64,000 bases of DNA, taken from contig NZ_BMIR01000013.1 in NCBI RefSeq assembly GCF_014642655.1, positions 33,572-97,571 of the forward strand, read 5' to 3'. Below, piece after piece: positions 14,978 through 23,643 of the stretch. The notes under the pieces were generated by a model. That model worked only from the letters and a program-made list of their open reading frames with translations. It was not told the origin of the DNA and searched no databases. The stretch is from Pullulanibacillus camelliae. GTDB taxonomy: Bacteria; Bacillota; Bacilli; Bacillales; Sporolactobacillaceae. Position 1 is the stretch's first letter, and every line of letters begins with the position of its first letter. A program made the translations under genes and the position numbers.

Positions 14978-16270
14978 TTAAACCGTAGAGCCGCTTTCTC
15001 CATCGTGGAAGCGCCGCGCCTCATGAGCATCATTTTTCGCCTCTTCTGGATGCTTAACGACAAAATGAATGTGTCGCAAACAAAAATAAATGACCAGATG
15101 TCCAACTCCCAAAACCATCATGAGATAGCGAATGCCATCCTCATTATTCTTAAATGCCCAAACTGTCAATAAAAATAATAAAATGGAGGCAATTCTTCCA
15201 CCATTATAATACAATTCACGCACAACAATATATTCAATCCGCATTTCAGCAGCCTTCCAGCCCCTGCCGATCACATCAAAGGTAATAGACATATACGGCA
15301 CTGAAAGTAATGGAAAAGCTGCCGAGGCAATGATCCCATATAATATTAATAACGTGAAGTTGAGTTTAAATAAGATAATAAAAATGGAAAAATAGAGAAA
15401 CAAACCGCCCAACAGAATAGAGGTCTTTCTAAAGTCTTGTTTGATTACCCTAGAGACAATATAAAAAGAAATAAACATCACTCCAGATTCAATCAAACCA
15501 AACTTTCCAAGTGCAAATTCACTCTTTGTTGTCAAAAAAACCCAAATGGTGATAACAAAAGCGAAGGTTCCCTCTTTTAATCCCTGAAAAAAATGCGCAT
15601 AGAGAACGCCCTTCCAATTCGGATTATTCTTACGTTCTGCCATAATGCGTTGAAAAATAAAATGCCCTTTAGCAGGTCGGCGCTCTAAAAACCAGCTCAT
15701 CACAATCGCTACAGCAAATAAAAACAAGGAGATGCCAAAAATGATCTTATACCCTGTATAATTCGACAAAGAAGCTATGAGCCACCCGGCAAAGATGGGA
15801 CCTATCATTCCCGCTAGAGAGGAGAGTATCCCTTGAAAGCCATTAAAAAAATCACGCGTCTCAGGCTCAGTAATTTCAAAGGTCAAAACATTAAATGCCA
15901 GCCAGTAAAACCCATAGCCGACACCGAGCACCGCACCAAATAAAAGCAGATATTCTTTTGTATGGGAACCAAAAAGCAAAACACTAATAAAAAAAAGGGC
16001 TAGAAATATCACACCCAATCTAAGCACAATGACGCGGTCAACTTTTTTTGCCCATCGTCCTGCAAGCAGAAAGGTGAGTGGTTGAAAAATAACAATCATT
16101 AGGTTATACAAAGCAATATCGACAAAACTATTCGTATGCTTCCATAGAAAAACATTAACAAAGGTGTTTGAAAGAGCAATGCCTAAAAAATAAAGACCAC
16201 TGATAACTAACAACAATAGAAGATCTTTTGGGACCTCTTTTTTATTAAAAAACAGACCTAATGCTTTCAT
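14978..16270 (-). CDS. yqgE: MFS transporter (YqgE-like)
   Basis: This 430-residue protein has about 12 hydrophobic segments and MFS-type features, with VLGVGYGFYWLAFN in the N half and a short hydrophilic tail. The substrate is unknown. Between pbpA and sodA it occupies the B. subtilis yqgE position. It has a GGGGAG SD. The gene ends at a hairpin terminator. Confidence 0.75.
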   Translation of the reverse strand: MKALGLFFNKKEVPKDLLLLLVISGLYFLGIALSNTFVNVFLWKHTNSFVDIALYNLMIVIFQPLTFLLAGRWAKKVDRVIVLRLGVIFLALFFISVLLFGSHTKEYLLLFGAVLGVGYGFYWLAFNVLTFEITEPETRDFFNGFQGILSSLAGMIGPIFAGWLIASLSNYTGYKIIFGISLFLFAVAIVMSWFLERRPAKGHFIFQRIMAERKNNPNWKGVLYAHFFQGLKEGTFAFVITIWVFLTTKSEFALGKFGLIESGVMFISFYIVSRVIKQDFRKTSILLGGLFLYFSIFIILFKLNFTLLILYGIIASAAFPLLSVPYMSITFDVIGRGWKAAEMRIEYIVVRELYYNGGRIASILLFLLTVWAFKNNEDGIRYLMMVLGVGHLVIYFCLRHIHFVVKHPEEAKNDAHEARRFHDGESGSTV

Positions 16271-16428
16271 AATCTATAACTCCCCTGCTATCCCATTCGC
16301 GTGAGCAATGGTGCATCACGCACTGACAGTCCCCTACTCCCTCTCATCTCAAGAGGCAGCGGGATATTGACCGATACAAACTTTCATTTTTCATCTGTAG
16401 TTTGTGTAAAAGCAAGGGAGATATGCGT

Positions 16429-17712
16429 TTAAACTTTTAACTTGTCCGTGTGCTGCTTCAGGATTTGAATTTGATTCAAAATATCTTCCACACTTGTTGT
16501 GATTTCCACAATATCTTTCGCGCTCTCTTGAGAGCTACTGGCCACTTCCTTAGCTGCTGTAGAGGTTTCAGAAGTAATAGCATTTGTTTCTTCAGCATCG
16601 CGAACTACTTCATTCATATAATTTTGTTGCTCTCCAGCCTTGTTATATATACTTTCAATGCTTTCAATAATATGATGAACATTTGTCATCATCTCCGTTA
16701 ATTGTTCTCCCGTCACCTGTGCTCTTTCGATTTCTCTATTTCCAACCTGGACTTGTACTTGGTTATATTCGACAGCTAAATCCACATTATTTTGTATTTC
16801 TAATACAGTATCATGTATATCATTGACAGCATTAGCACTCTGATTCGCCAATTCTTGAATTTCATGCGCAACAACTGCAAAGCCTTTGCCTGCTTCACCA
16901 GCACGTGCTGCTTCAATTGATGCATTTAAAGCTAACATATTTGTTTTTTCCGAAATTTCAGCAACTATCATCGTCACCAACCCGATTTTCTCTGCTTTTT
17001 CTTGTAAAGATTGTGCTGTCTCTGATGCTCTATTATTTGTTTGACCAATTTCTTGAATCCCTTCTATCAATTCCTTTAACGCTTGACTGCTACTCGTCAA
17101 GTTACCCATAGTTATTTTCGAAAGACCGTCTGCTTCGCGCGCCTCTTCTTCAATCTTTGTCGCCAGCTTCAGTCCCTTCTGAACATGATCCAGAGAAGCT
17201 GCAGTGGATTGGGCTTGTCTTTCCGATCCTGAAGCAATGTCTGTCATCGTGGCGCTCACTTCTTGGACTTGACCTGAAAGTGTTACCATCACCTGTTTCA
17301 GTGACGTGATCCGCTCCGAGGTGACTGCCACATATTGTTGAATATCAAAAATAATTGTTTTTAGCACTTTAACCATCTCTCGAAAGCCATTAGCCAAGCT
17401 CTCGATTTCATCGCGCGTATGTATGGGTTCGATATCAACTGACAGATCACCTTTCGCCGCTTCTGTAACTCCTTTTTGTAATGGTTTAAGCGCTCGCGTA
17501 AAATATATAGCGATAAAATAACCCAAAATACCTGACCAGATGATTCCTAATAAAAGCGTTGCTAAAATAAAGAGCCATTGTGGAAGATAGTCGCCCAACC
17601 ATTGAGAAACATAAAAAATAAATAGTGCACTAATCCCATAAGTGATCAAGGCAACTAAGCTCATTCCTGCCACTAATTTCTTAACAATACCTATTGTCTG
17701 CGTGTTCTTCAT
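16429..17712 (-). CDS. Methyl-accepting chemotaxis protein without extracellular sensor domain
   Basis: This 427-residue protein has two closely spaced membrane segments (about residues 12-34 and 43-70) with only a few residues outside, then HAMP (about 71-125) and a cytoplasmic signalling domain. The hairpin tip [22 protein letters not shown] is the highly conserved CheA/CheW-contact region. With no ligand domain it may sense membrane state or internal signals. On the minus strand GTCGATAA at 17740-17747 resembles a sigma-D -10 (GCCGATAT), but no good TAAA -35 is found at the right spacing. Its presence between yqgE and sodA is not part of the B. subtilis order. Confidence 0.85.
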   Translation of the reverse strand: MKNTQTIGIVKKLVAGMSLVALITYGISALFIFYVSQWLGDYLPQWLFILATLLLGIIWSGILGYFIAIYFTRALKPLQKGVTEAAKGDLSVDIEPIHTRDEIESLANGFREMVKVLKTIIFDIQQYVAVTSERITSLKQVMVTLSGQVQEVSATMTDIASGSERQAQSTAASLDHVQKGLKLATKIEEEAREADGLSKITMGNLTSSSQALKELIEGIQEIGQTNNRASETAQSLQEKAEKIGLVTMIVAEISEKTNMLALNASIEAARAGEAGKGFAVVAHEIQELANQSANAVNDIHDTVLEIQNNVDLAVEYNQVQVQVGNREIERAQVTGEQLTEMMTNVHHIIESIESIYNKAGEQQNYMNEVVRDAEETNAITSETSTAAKEVASSSQESAKDIVEITTSVEDILNQIQILKQHTDKLKV

Positions 17713-17913
17713 TCTTCATCCTTACCCCCTTTTTGGTAATTATCGACTTATTTTGCTTTTAAATATAGTTAAATTCATCACAAAATTTATGATTTTTTTG
17801 TAAAAAATGTGATAATACGTGCGACACCCCAGCAAAAATAGCGCTTGCATTATTCGCTTTATTTAATACTCCTTCAAATAGGATTAACGAAGATTTATGC
17901 TTTCCAAGCATAC

Positions 17914-17950
17914 AAAAAGCCCGCATGCACAATAGATGTGCTTTGCGGGC
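17914..17950 (-). terminator. Terminator of sodA
   Basis: On the minus strand GCCCGCA and TGCGGGC form a stem with an 18-nt loop that can itself pair, followed by TTTTTG, 16 nt after the sodA stop. Confidence 0.8.
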
Positions 17951-17965
17951 CCCTGCATTTTAGGC

Positions 17966-18574
17966 TTATTTTGCTGCTGCAAATCGCTTGTTTACTTCAT
18001 CCCAGTTAATGACATTGAAGAAAGCGTCAATATATTCTGGACGACGGTTTTGATATTTGAGGTAATAAGCATGTTCCCAAACATCCAAGCCTAAAACAGG
18101 TGTTTTACCCTCTGAAAGAGGTGTATCCTGATTAGGTGTACTGGTGATTTCCAGTTCGCCATTATTAACGACTAACCATGCCCAACCTGATCCGAAACGT
18201 CCAGCAGCAGCATCGGAAAATTCATTTTTAAAGGCTTCAAAGCTGCCGAATTTAGCATTAATAGCATCTGCTACAGCGCCAGTTGGAGCTCCGCCACCAT
18301 TTGGACTGAGGAGTTGCCAGAATAGGGTGTGGTTGACATGTCCACCACCATTATTTCTTACAGCAGTACGAATGCTTTCAGGAACTGCATCCAAATTGCT
18401 CATCAAATCCTCAATGGATTTGCTTGCTAAATCATCATGTCCTTCAAGCGCCGCATTAACCTTACTTACATAAGTGCCGTGGTGTTTATCGTGATGAATG
18501 CGCATTGTTTGCTCATCGATATGCGGTTCTAATGCGTTGTAGTCATAAGGTAATTCTGGAAGTTCGTAAGCCAT
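17966..18574 (-). CDS. sodA: Superoxide dismutase (Mn/Fe family, probably Mn)
   Basis: This 202-residue enzyme dismutates superoxide to oxygen and hydrogen peroxide in the cytosol. Metal ligands H27, H82, D164 and H168 are all present, with the signature DVWEHAYY at 164-171. The [11 protein letters not shown] and GSGWAWLV segments fit the manganese type of Bacillus SodA. The SD is AGGAGG. The length is typical, and position downstream of pbpA/yqgE matches B. subtilis yqgD/sodA. Confidence 0.95.
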   Translation of the reverse strand: MAYELPELPYDYNALEPHIDEQTMRIHHDKHHGTYVSKVNAALEGHDDLASKSIEDLMSNLDAVPESIRTAVRNNGGGHVNHTLFWQLLSPNGGGAPTGAVADAINAKFGSFEAFKNEFSDAAAGRFGSGWAWLVVNNGELEITSTPNQDTPLSEGKTPVLGLDVWEHAYYLKYQNRRPEYIDAFFNVINWDEVNKRFAAAK

Positions 18575-18753
18575 GTGAATCTCCTCCTATATGTAGATAG
18601 ATTTAGACAAAATTTCTATTGTCTTTACACTGCTTACATTACCAAAAATCGCGTCAGACTTCAATTTAAATACTCTAAGTCCCTAAAGATTATAATCGAC
18701 ATTTTTTTCACGATAAATACTTGAGCCAATATTATAATTCTAGACATAAGCAC

Positions 18754-18777
18754 AAAAAAACCTGCCCGATCGACAAG
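18754..18777 (-). terminator. Terminator of the tRNA operon
   Basis: On the minus strand CTTGTC and GGCAGG (with G-U pairs) form a short stem followed by seven T, 25 nt after the tRNA-fMet CCA end. Confidence 0.55.
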
Positions 18778-18797
18778 TTACATTAGCAGTCATATTA

Positions 18798-18862
<65 letters not shown>

Positions 18863-18876
<14 letters not shown>

Positions 18877-18935
18877 ACGATAAAAACCACCGTTATTAAG
18901 AACCCTTAAAAATATGGGAAACTGTCCCTGCGTCT
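18863..18935. repeat. Direct repeat, unit 1 (covers 5' end of tRNA-fMet)
   Basis: A 73-bp segment containing the first 14 nt of tRNA-fMet and about 59 bp upstream of it is repeated 141 bp away at 19004-19076 with one mismatch (G/A near 18894). The 68 bp between the copies are unrelated to tRNA. Confidence 0.9.
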
Positions 18936-19003
18936 ACATGCCTTGCTACGTCGCCTGACTTCCTCGGGACAACTCGCTGTCCTTCTCTGACGCCAATGCT
19001 CGT

Positions 19004-19076
19004 TGCTCCACCCCGCGACGATAAAAACCACCATTATTAAGAACCCTTAAAAATATGGGAAACTGTCCCTGCGTCT
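19004..19076. repeat. Direct repeat, unit 2 (orphan 5' end of tRNA-fMet)
   Basis: Second copy of the 73-bp segment, including TGCTCCACCCCGCG, which on the minus strand is the first 14 nt of a tRNA-fMet with nothing after it. It lies inside the tRNA operon between tRNA-Ile and the intact tRNA-fMet. Confidence 0.9.
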
Positions 19077-19156
19077 CGTTCTCATGAGAACTTACTCTAC
19101 TATAGTATCACAACGAACCACATATTATTCACAAATAACAAAATAAAAAGGGTAGG

Positions 19157-19233
19157 TGGTGGACCCTGTAGGACTCGAACCTACGACCGGACGGTTATGA
19201 GCCGTCAGCTCTAACCAACTGAGCTAAGGGTCC
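19157..19233 (-). tRNA. tRNA-Ile (CAT; expected lysidine-modified)
   Basis: 77 nt with encoded CCA. The acceptor GGACCCT pairs with AGGGTCC, and the anticodon arm GACGGCTCATAACCGTC has CAT. The body matches the Bacillus minor tRNA-Ile whose C34 is changed by TilS to lysidine so that it reads AUA. It differs from both Met tRNAs in the same operon. Confidence 0.88.
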
Positions 19234-19235
19234 AA

Positions 19236-19312
19236 TGGGGCGATTAATGGGGATCGAACCCATGTATGCCGGAACCACAATCCGGTGCGTTAACCACTTC
19301 GCCATAATCGCC
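19236..19312 (-). tRNA. tRNA-His (GTG)
   Basis: 77 nt including the extra 5' G (position -1) opposite C73, a hallmark of tRNA-His, and encoded CCA. The anticodon arm is CCGGATTGTGGTTCCGG. Confidence 0.95.
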
Positions 19313-19362
19313 ATACAAATGAAAACGAGGTTAGCATATAACCCCTAAAAGATTGTTCAATA

Positions 19363-19439
19363 TGGTAGCGGTGGAGGGGATCGAACCCCCGACCTCACGG
19401 GTATGAACCGTACGCTCTAGCCAGCTGAGCTACACCGCC
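19363..19439 (-). tRNA. tRNA-Met (CAT), elongator
   Basis: 77 nt with encoded CCA. GGCGGTG pairs with CACCGCT, and the anticodon arm is TACGGTTCATACCCGTG with TTCAT. It matches the Bacillus elongator tRNA-Met and is first in the operon. Confidence 0.93.
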
Positions 19440-19475
19440 ATAAAATCTTGTTTCATTCGCTTAGCGACAAAAAAT

Positions 19476-19504
19476 ATTATATAATATATTTCCCGTCACG
19501 TCAA
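19476..19504 (-). promoter_or_regulatory. Sigma-A promoter of the tRNA operon
   Basis: On the minus strand TTGACG and TATAAT are separated by 17 nt, 36 nt upstream of tRNA-Met. This would drive Met-His-Ile-fMet in that order. Confidence 0.75.
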
Positions 19505-19696
19505 CAGTTTTTTTGTAAAAGTTTTTTTCTACTTGCTCTATGTATTGCTGCGACGACATTTAATATAACATGTAATATGATCCATTTCAATACCCTTTTT
19601 AAATTTATAATAATAAATCATTAAATCATAGACTTGAACACGTCTCTCAGATACAATTATTTCAGAAGGATATATTGAGACAAAAGGTGATTGTCC

Positions 19697-20224
19697 ATGA
19701 AAATCTCTTTACTCAAGCAGTTGCAAAAAAATCTTTGCCATCCAAAACAAGCGACGATGTTCCGCTTTCTTAAAATCGGCTACAATATTTTTTATGCCTT
19801 TTTCTTGGCCCTACTAAGCGCTCTATTATTTTCACCTTCAATCATCAATAGAAGCATTGAAACAAGTAAAGATCTTTCCATCCTGTTCATCCCTTTGATG
19901 TTTGTTCTCTATTATATATTGTTAGCAGCTATTTTCTTTTTTTATCTTTCACTACTCGCGTGTCTCGGTATGGGCATCAAACAGCTCATTCCCAGACGCT
20001 TGAATTATCAACAGCTCTGGTCACTCTCAGCAAATAGCTGCACGTGGCCGACACTTGCTCTCGCTGTCCTCAATTTGATTGTTTCTCTTCCTAATCAGAT
20101 TATTTGGCTATATATTTTAGCATGTATTGGCATGACCACCTATATGATCAGCAGCATTCCAAAGCCAAAGCCAAGACCTACCACCAAACCTCGTCCATCA
20201 GGCGAGCTACACAACAAAAGATGA
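19697..20224 (+). CDS. Polytopic membrane protein of unknown function (DUF1189-like)
   Basis: This 175-residue protein has about four hydrophobic segments (near residues 25-50, 60-90, 110-128 and 130-145) and a proline/lysine-rich cytoplasmic tail (PKPKPRPTTKPRP). A resemblance to DUF1189 proteins is tentative. The ATG at 19697 follows AGGTG by 8 nt; a TTG at 19691 lies inside that spacing. A terminator overlaps the stop. Confidence 0.6.
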   Translation: MKISLLKQLQKNLCHPKQATMFRFLKIGYNIFYAFFLALLSALLFSPSIINRSIETSKDLSILFIPLMFVLYYILLAAIFFFYLSLLACLGMGIKQLIPRRLNYQQLWSLSANSCTWPTLALAVLNLIVSLPNQIIWLYILACIGMTTYMISSIPKPKPRPTTKPRPSGELHNKR

Positions 20225-20252
20225 GCCCGCAACCACTCTGCGGGCTTTTTTC
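20224..20252 (+). terminator. Rho-independent terminator
   Basis: GAGCCCGCA and TGCGGGCTT form a stem followed by a run of T. The stem starts at the last base of the stop codon of the upstream gene. Confidence 0.85.
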
Positions 20253-20279
20253 CTTCTTAATAAATAAATCTTCTTATCC

Positions 20280-20912
20280 CTACTCTTCATCAGCCTGAAT
20301 AACGATCCGAGTACCATCTACAGAAAGAACTTTGATCTTTTGATCACTTTCTAACCATGTCCCATTAGTGATCGCACTATAGGTTTTCCCTTCAATCTCA
20401 ATGGTTCCAACAGGACGAAACGGCGTTACGCTCTTCCCTCTTTTTCCAACCAAAAATTTATATTCCTCGTTCATCGAATTATAGCCTTGTTCACTTGAAA
20501 GCTGGTCTAAAAGCGTGATCTTTGACCAAAATGCCCGAGCTGGAAATACTTTTAAAAAAGCAAAGGATAGCGCAATACCTAAAATAAAAGCAGCAGCAAC
20601 AACTGTGCCGTAACCAATTGAAGGTGTGGGCAGTGCGACAGCTAATAGCATGAGGATAAGCCCTAATATTGCGACAGAACCATGATTAATCAGTTTTCCG
20701 TCTAGAAGAATCAAGGCAAAGCCCACAACCAAGAGCGTAAGCATTAAAGCGGGAGAATACTCGGCCATTCGATGGATAAAGTAAAGTAAAAATAAGATAA
20801 AACTAATACAGCCAAATACGCCTTTAACTCGAACCAGCACCTCTCCAAACATTAATAGAGAAGCTAAGAAAATCACCACAAAGCTAACCATTACATTATC
20901 CAGAGCATTCAT
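20280..20912 (-). CDS. NfeD-like membrane protein with C-terminal OB-fold (NfeD1b type)
   Basis: This 210-residue protein has four to five hydrophobic segments (about 10-125) followed by a cytoplasmic OB-like domain (about 150-208) with LVGKRGKSVTPFRPVGTIEI and GTWLESDQKIKVLSVDG. This is the NfeD C-terminal domain. The ClpP-like protease domain of long NfeD1a proteins (B. subtilis YqeZ) is absent. NfeD proteins pair with flotillins. The ATG at 20912 follows AGGTG by 6 nt. A sigma-W-type promoter lies upstream. It is an unlinked candidate partner for FloA at 48548-49531. Confidence 0.8.
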   Translation of the reverse strand: MNALDNVMVSFVVIFLASLLMFGEVLVRVKGVFGCISFILFLLYFIHRMAEYSPALMLTLLVVGFALILLDGKLINHGSVAILGLILMLLAVALPTPSIGYGTVVAAAFILGIALSFAFLKVFPARAFWSKITLLDQLSSEQGYNSMNEEYKFLVGKRGKSVTPFRPVGTIEIEGKTYSAITNGTWLESDQKIKVLSVDGTRIVIQADEE

Positions 20913-20938
20913 TTTTGTCACCTCGTTTCCACTATATA

Positions 20939-20964
20939 TACGACTGAAAGCGAATGAAGTTTCT
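20939..20964 (-). promoter_or_regulatory. Sigma-W-type ECF promoter of the NfeD-like gene
   Basis: On the minus strand AGAAAC is followed after 16 nt by CGTA, then TATATA. The sigma-W consensus is TGAAAC, 16 nt, CGTA, so the only change is the first base pair of the -35. It lies 27 nt upstream of the start. Confidence 0.65.
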
Positions 20965-21006
20965 AAGCCTTTAAACGCTCTTCAAAAAAATAAATCTAGT
21001 AATATG

Positions 21007-21035
21007 GCATAACTCTATGAAACAAAACATAGAGT
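21007..21035 (+). promoter_or_regulatory. Possible sigma-E promoter of yqfZ
   Basis: GCATAAC, 14 nt, CATAGAGT, ending 32 nt upstream of yqfZ. It matches the sigma-E pattern KMATATT/CATACAHT with two mismatches in each box, so it is a weak call. Sporulation control of a LysM membrane protein here would be plausible. Confidence 0.35.
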
Positions 21036-21067
21036 GATACAAATACGCTTTTAGAGGAGACGTCGCA

Positions 21068-21397
21068 ATGAAAAAACTTATCGTTTATGGCTTCATTGCA
21101 TTAATCGGTTGGACATGTTTTTATGACTTAACAAATGGCGCACTCCATTTTCTTAATATAGATGAAATCAAAGCTGCAAAAGCAGAAAATACAACCCCTT
21201 CTAAACCTAAGCAAACAAGTCATTATAAAAAGGTCACTGTAGCGTCAGGTGATACGGTGTTATCCATCATGGAGTCCATCAATCCACATCAAGATGAAAA
21301 TATCACAAAAATGATCAATGATTTCCAAGCTTTGAATCCACATGTTGACCCCAATGCTATCAAAATCGGGCAGACATATCGCTTTCCTGTGTATTAA
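21068..21397 (+). CDS. yqfZ: Membrane-anchored LysM protein YqfZ
   Basis: This 109-residue protein has an N-terminal hydrophobic anchor (about residues 4-20), a short linker and a C-terminal LysM (about 57-108; VASGDTVLSIMESINP and LNPHVDPNAIKIGQTYRFP). It would sit outside the membrane bound to peptidoglycan. The SD GAGGAG is good. It lies directly upstream of ispG as in B. subtilis. Confidence 0.8.
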   Translation: MKKLIVYGFIALIGWTCFYDLTNGALHFLNIDEIKAAKAENTTPSKPKQTSHYKKVTVASGDTVLSIMESINPHQDENITKMINDFQALNPHVDPNAIKIGQTYRFPVY

Positions 21398-21568
21398 CAA
21401 GATCGGCATGGCTTCACAAACTTAACTTGATTATAACAAATATGACACAACATTATTTTTCAACACGACATAATCGTGGTAAAATGAATGGTGATAGTAT
21501 AGTATTATTACTTAGGCACAGGTTTTAAACCTTACTTATTTTTTTGCTATAAAAAAGGAGCGATCGGA

Positions 21569-22678
21569 ATGGCAAATATAACCCACCGAACCAAGACAAG
21601 AAAAGTGAAGGTTGGGGATGTAACGATCGGCGGTTCCAACGAACTTATTATTCAAAGCATGACGACAACAAAGACTCACGACGTGGAAGCAACCGTTGCA
21701 GAAATCCATCGTTTGGAAGAAGCCGGATGCCAAATCGTCCGTGTAGCTTGTCCAGACATGCGTGCAGCTGAGGCGATTCCAGAGATCAAAAAGCAAATCA
21801 ACATTCCTCTTGTCGTTGATATTCACTTTAATTATAAATTAGCGCTAAAAGCCATTGAAGGCGGTGCTGATAAAATCCGGATTAATCCAGGGAATATCGG
21901 TAGCCGAGAAAAGGTTGAGGCTGTTGTCAATGCCGCAAAAGCGAAAGGGATTCCCATCCGCATTGGTGTGAATGCTGGCTCACTCGAAAGAAAGCTTATT
22001 GAAAAATATGGTTATCCAACAGCTGATGCCATGGTAGAAAGCGCCCTCCATCATATTAAGATCTTGGAGGATCTTGATTTTCACGACATCATTGTTTCGC
22101 TAAAGGCTTCTGACGTCAACCTAGCTGTTGAGGCCTATGAAAAAGCCGCACAGGCCTTTGATTATCCGTTGCACCTGGGTATAACAGAATCTGGAACAAA
22201 GTTCTCTGGTTCTATTAAAAGTGCTGCTGGTCTAGGCATTCTTCTTCATAAAGGCATCGGTAACACAATGAGAATTTCCTTATCCACCGATCCGGTAGAA
22301 GAAGTGAAGGTTGCTCGAGAACTACTCAAATCATTTGGTTTGGCAGCAAATGCTGCAACCCTTATTTCTTGTCCAACCTGTGGGCGTATTCAAATGAATT
22401 TATTCAAGGTTGTCGATGAAGTTGAAGAATACATTCAACAAGTCAAAGCACCGATAAAAGTTGCCGTACTTGGCTGTGCAGTCAATGGGCCAGGAGAAGC
22501 AAGGGAGGCAGACATCGGTATTGCTGGAGGTAAAGGAGAAGGACTCCTCTTTAGACACGGTGAAGTTATTCGCAAGGTTCCTGAAGATCGTATGGTCGAA
22601 GAGCTAAAAATCGAAATCGACAAGCTTGCTAAGGAACATGCAGAAAAGCAAGCCAAAGAAGCCAAAGTAACCTCATGA
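21569..22678 (+). CDS. ispG: 4-hydroxy-3-methylbut-2-enyl diphosphate synthase (IspG/GcpE)
   Basis: This 369-residue enzyme of the MEP isoprenoid pathway converts cyclic MEcPP to HMBPP with a [4Fe-4S] cluster. Cluster ligands C268, C271 and C303 and E310 are all present (SCPTCGR and CAVNGPGE). The N-terminal TIM barrel has the [10 protein letters not shown] segment. IspH, the next pathway enzyme, is encoded at 28549. A weak -10 (TAAAAT at 21480) lies upstream, with a strong bidirectional terminator downstream. Confidence 0.95.
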   Translation: MANITHRTKTRKVKVGDVTIGGSNELIIQSMTTTKTHDVEATVAEIHRLEEAGCQIVRVACPDMRAAEAIPEIKKQINIPLVVDIHFNYKLALKAIEGGADKIRINPGNIGSREKVEAVVNAAKAKGIPIRIGVNAGSLERKLIEKYGYPTADAMVESALHHIKILEDLDFHDIIVSLKASDVNLAVEAYEKAAQAFDYPLHLGITESGTKFSGSIKSAAGLGILLHKGIGNTMRISLSTDPVEEVKVARELLKSFGLAANAATLISCPTCGRIQMNLFKVVDEVEEYIQQVKAPIKVAVLGCAVNGPGEAREADIGIAGGKGEGLLFRHGEVIRKVPEDRMVEELKIEIDKLAKEHAEKQAKEAKVTS

Positions 22679-22691
22679 TCGTGCAATAATA

Positions 22692-22728
22692 AAAAAACAA
22701 CCATCAGATCGCTGATGGTTGTTTTTTT
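22692..22728. terminator. Bidirectional terminator between ispG and nitroreductase
   Basis: CAACCATCAG and CTGATGGTTG form a perfect stem with a 4-nt loop, flanked by A-run and T-run, so it can end both convergent genes. Confidence 0.9.
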
Positions 22729-22733
22729 ATTGT

Positions 22734-23309
22734 TTAGTCACTTACCCATGTGACTAGCTTATTCAACGGTGGCTTTTCTGGACTTTGCGGCTCTATTGCT
22801 GGATAGCCAACGTAAATGTACCCCAGGACTAAGCCTTCCTCAGAAACATCAAACGCTTTCTTCATGATGGGGTGATAACTAGGATCTCCCGAGCGCCAAA
22901 TCGCTCCTAAACCTAAATCAGTGGCAGTTAACAGTATATTTTGCACCGCACAAGCTGTGGCAGCAATTTCTTCGGCAAATACGACTTTAGCTAATGAGCT
23001 AGGCTCTAAACGAACAACAATGACATAAGGGGCTCGCTGCGCTTTTTTTATTCCCTTTTCGTAAGCAGCCTGTCTTTCCTCTTCAGAAGCCGTATCCTCT
23101 AATGCCTCCTGATTAATTCGTCCATAAGCATCGCCTAATCTATCTCTTCCTTTTCCTGATAAAACAATAAAGGAATAAGGTTCTGTCCGATAATGATTCG
23201 GTGCCCAACGTGCAGATTCGAGCAATTGCTCAATCACCTGTCGATCAGGTACTTGCTCTGTAAGCTTACCTATAGAGCGTCTTTTTTTGATCACATCATT
23301 TAATTCCAT
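22734..23309 (-). CDS. Nitroreductase-family FMN oxidoreductase
   Basis: This 191-residue protein has the FMN-binding N-terminal KKRRSIGKL and SARWAPNHYRTEPYSFIV, the central KAQRAPYVIVV and the C-terminal DLGLGAIWRSGD. It resembles compact YdjA-type nitroreductases that use NAD(P)H to reduce nitro or quinone compounds. The physiological substrate is unknown. The ATG at 23309 follows AGGGG by 7 nt; the frame extends to 23324. A Fur box overlaps its promoter, pointing to iron control. Confidence 0.82.
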   Translation of the reverse strand: MELNDVIKKRRSIGKLTEQVPDRQVIEQLLESARWAPNHYRTEPYSFIVLSGKGRDRLGDAYGRINQEALEDTASEEERQAAYEKGIKKAQRAPYVIVVRLEPSSLAKVVFAEEIAATACAVQNILLTATDLGLGAIWRSGDPSYHPIMKKAFDVSEEGLVLGYIYVGYPAIEPQSPEKPPLNKLVTWVSD

Positions 23310-23339
23310 CACATCACCCCTCACACAATATTCACCTTT

Positions 23340-23369
23340 ATTATAAACTTAATTGATAATTATTTTCAA
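23340..23369 (-). promoter_or_regulatory. Sigma-A promoter of the nitroreductase gene
   Basis: On the minus strand TTGAAA and TATAAT are separated by 18 nt, 31 nt upstream of the start. The -35 is covered by the Fur box at 23354-23368. Confidence 0.65.
23354..23368. promoter_or_regulatory. Fur box (ferric uptake regulator operator)
   Basis: TGATAATTATTTTCA matches the 7-1-7 Fur box TGATAATNATTATCA at 14 of 15 positions. It overlaps the -35 of the nitroreductase promoter, so Fur with iron would block transcription. PerR and Zur boxes are related, but this sequence is closest to Fur. Confidence 0.6.
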
Positions 23370-23643
23370 TGACCAACTCCGTAGTAAGAAAAACCAGGCG
23401 AATACTCGGTGCTTTGGAATAAAAATTAATAGGAGCAGCCTCTCATACTGTGGTGGCTTATTATCATTGTGTTGATGAGGGCTCTTTGTTTTAAAATAAC
23501 CTTCTTTTTGATCAATTTGACAAGAACTTTTGTTAAAAATACCTATGCTTTTTTTGTTACGCTCGTGCCTAGATTCGGAAACTTGACCCGCAGATTCGTT
23601 CTCTTTTTTGAAAGCGTCGGGTCAAATCCTAATTCTATGTTTG
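23370..23643. other. Intergenic stretch, no gene seen
   Basis: AT-rich DNA upstream of the nitroreductase promoter. A 64-codon plus-strand frame here has no SD and no recognisable product. Nothing else is supported. Confidence 0.4.
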
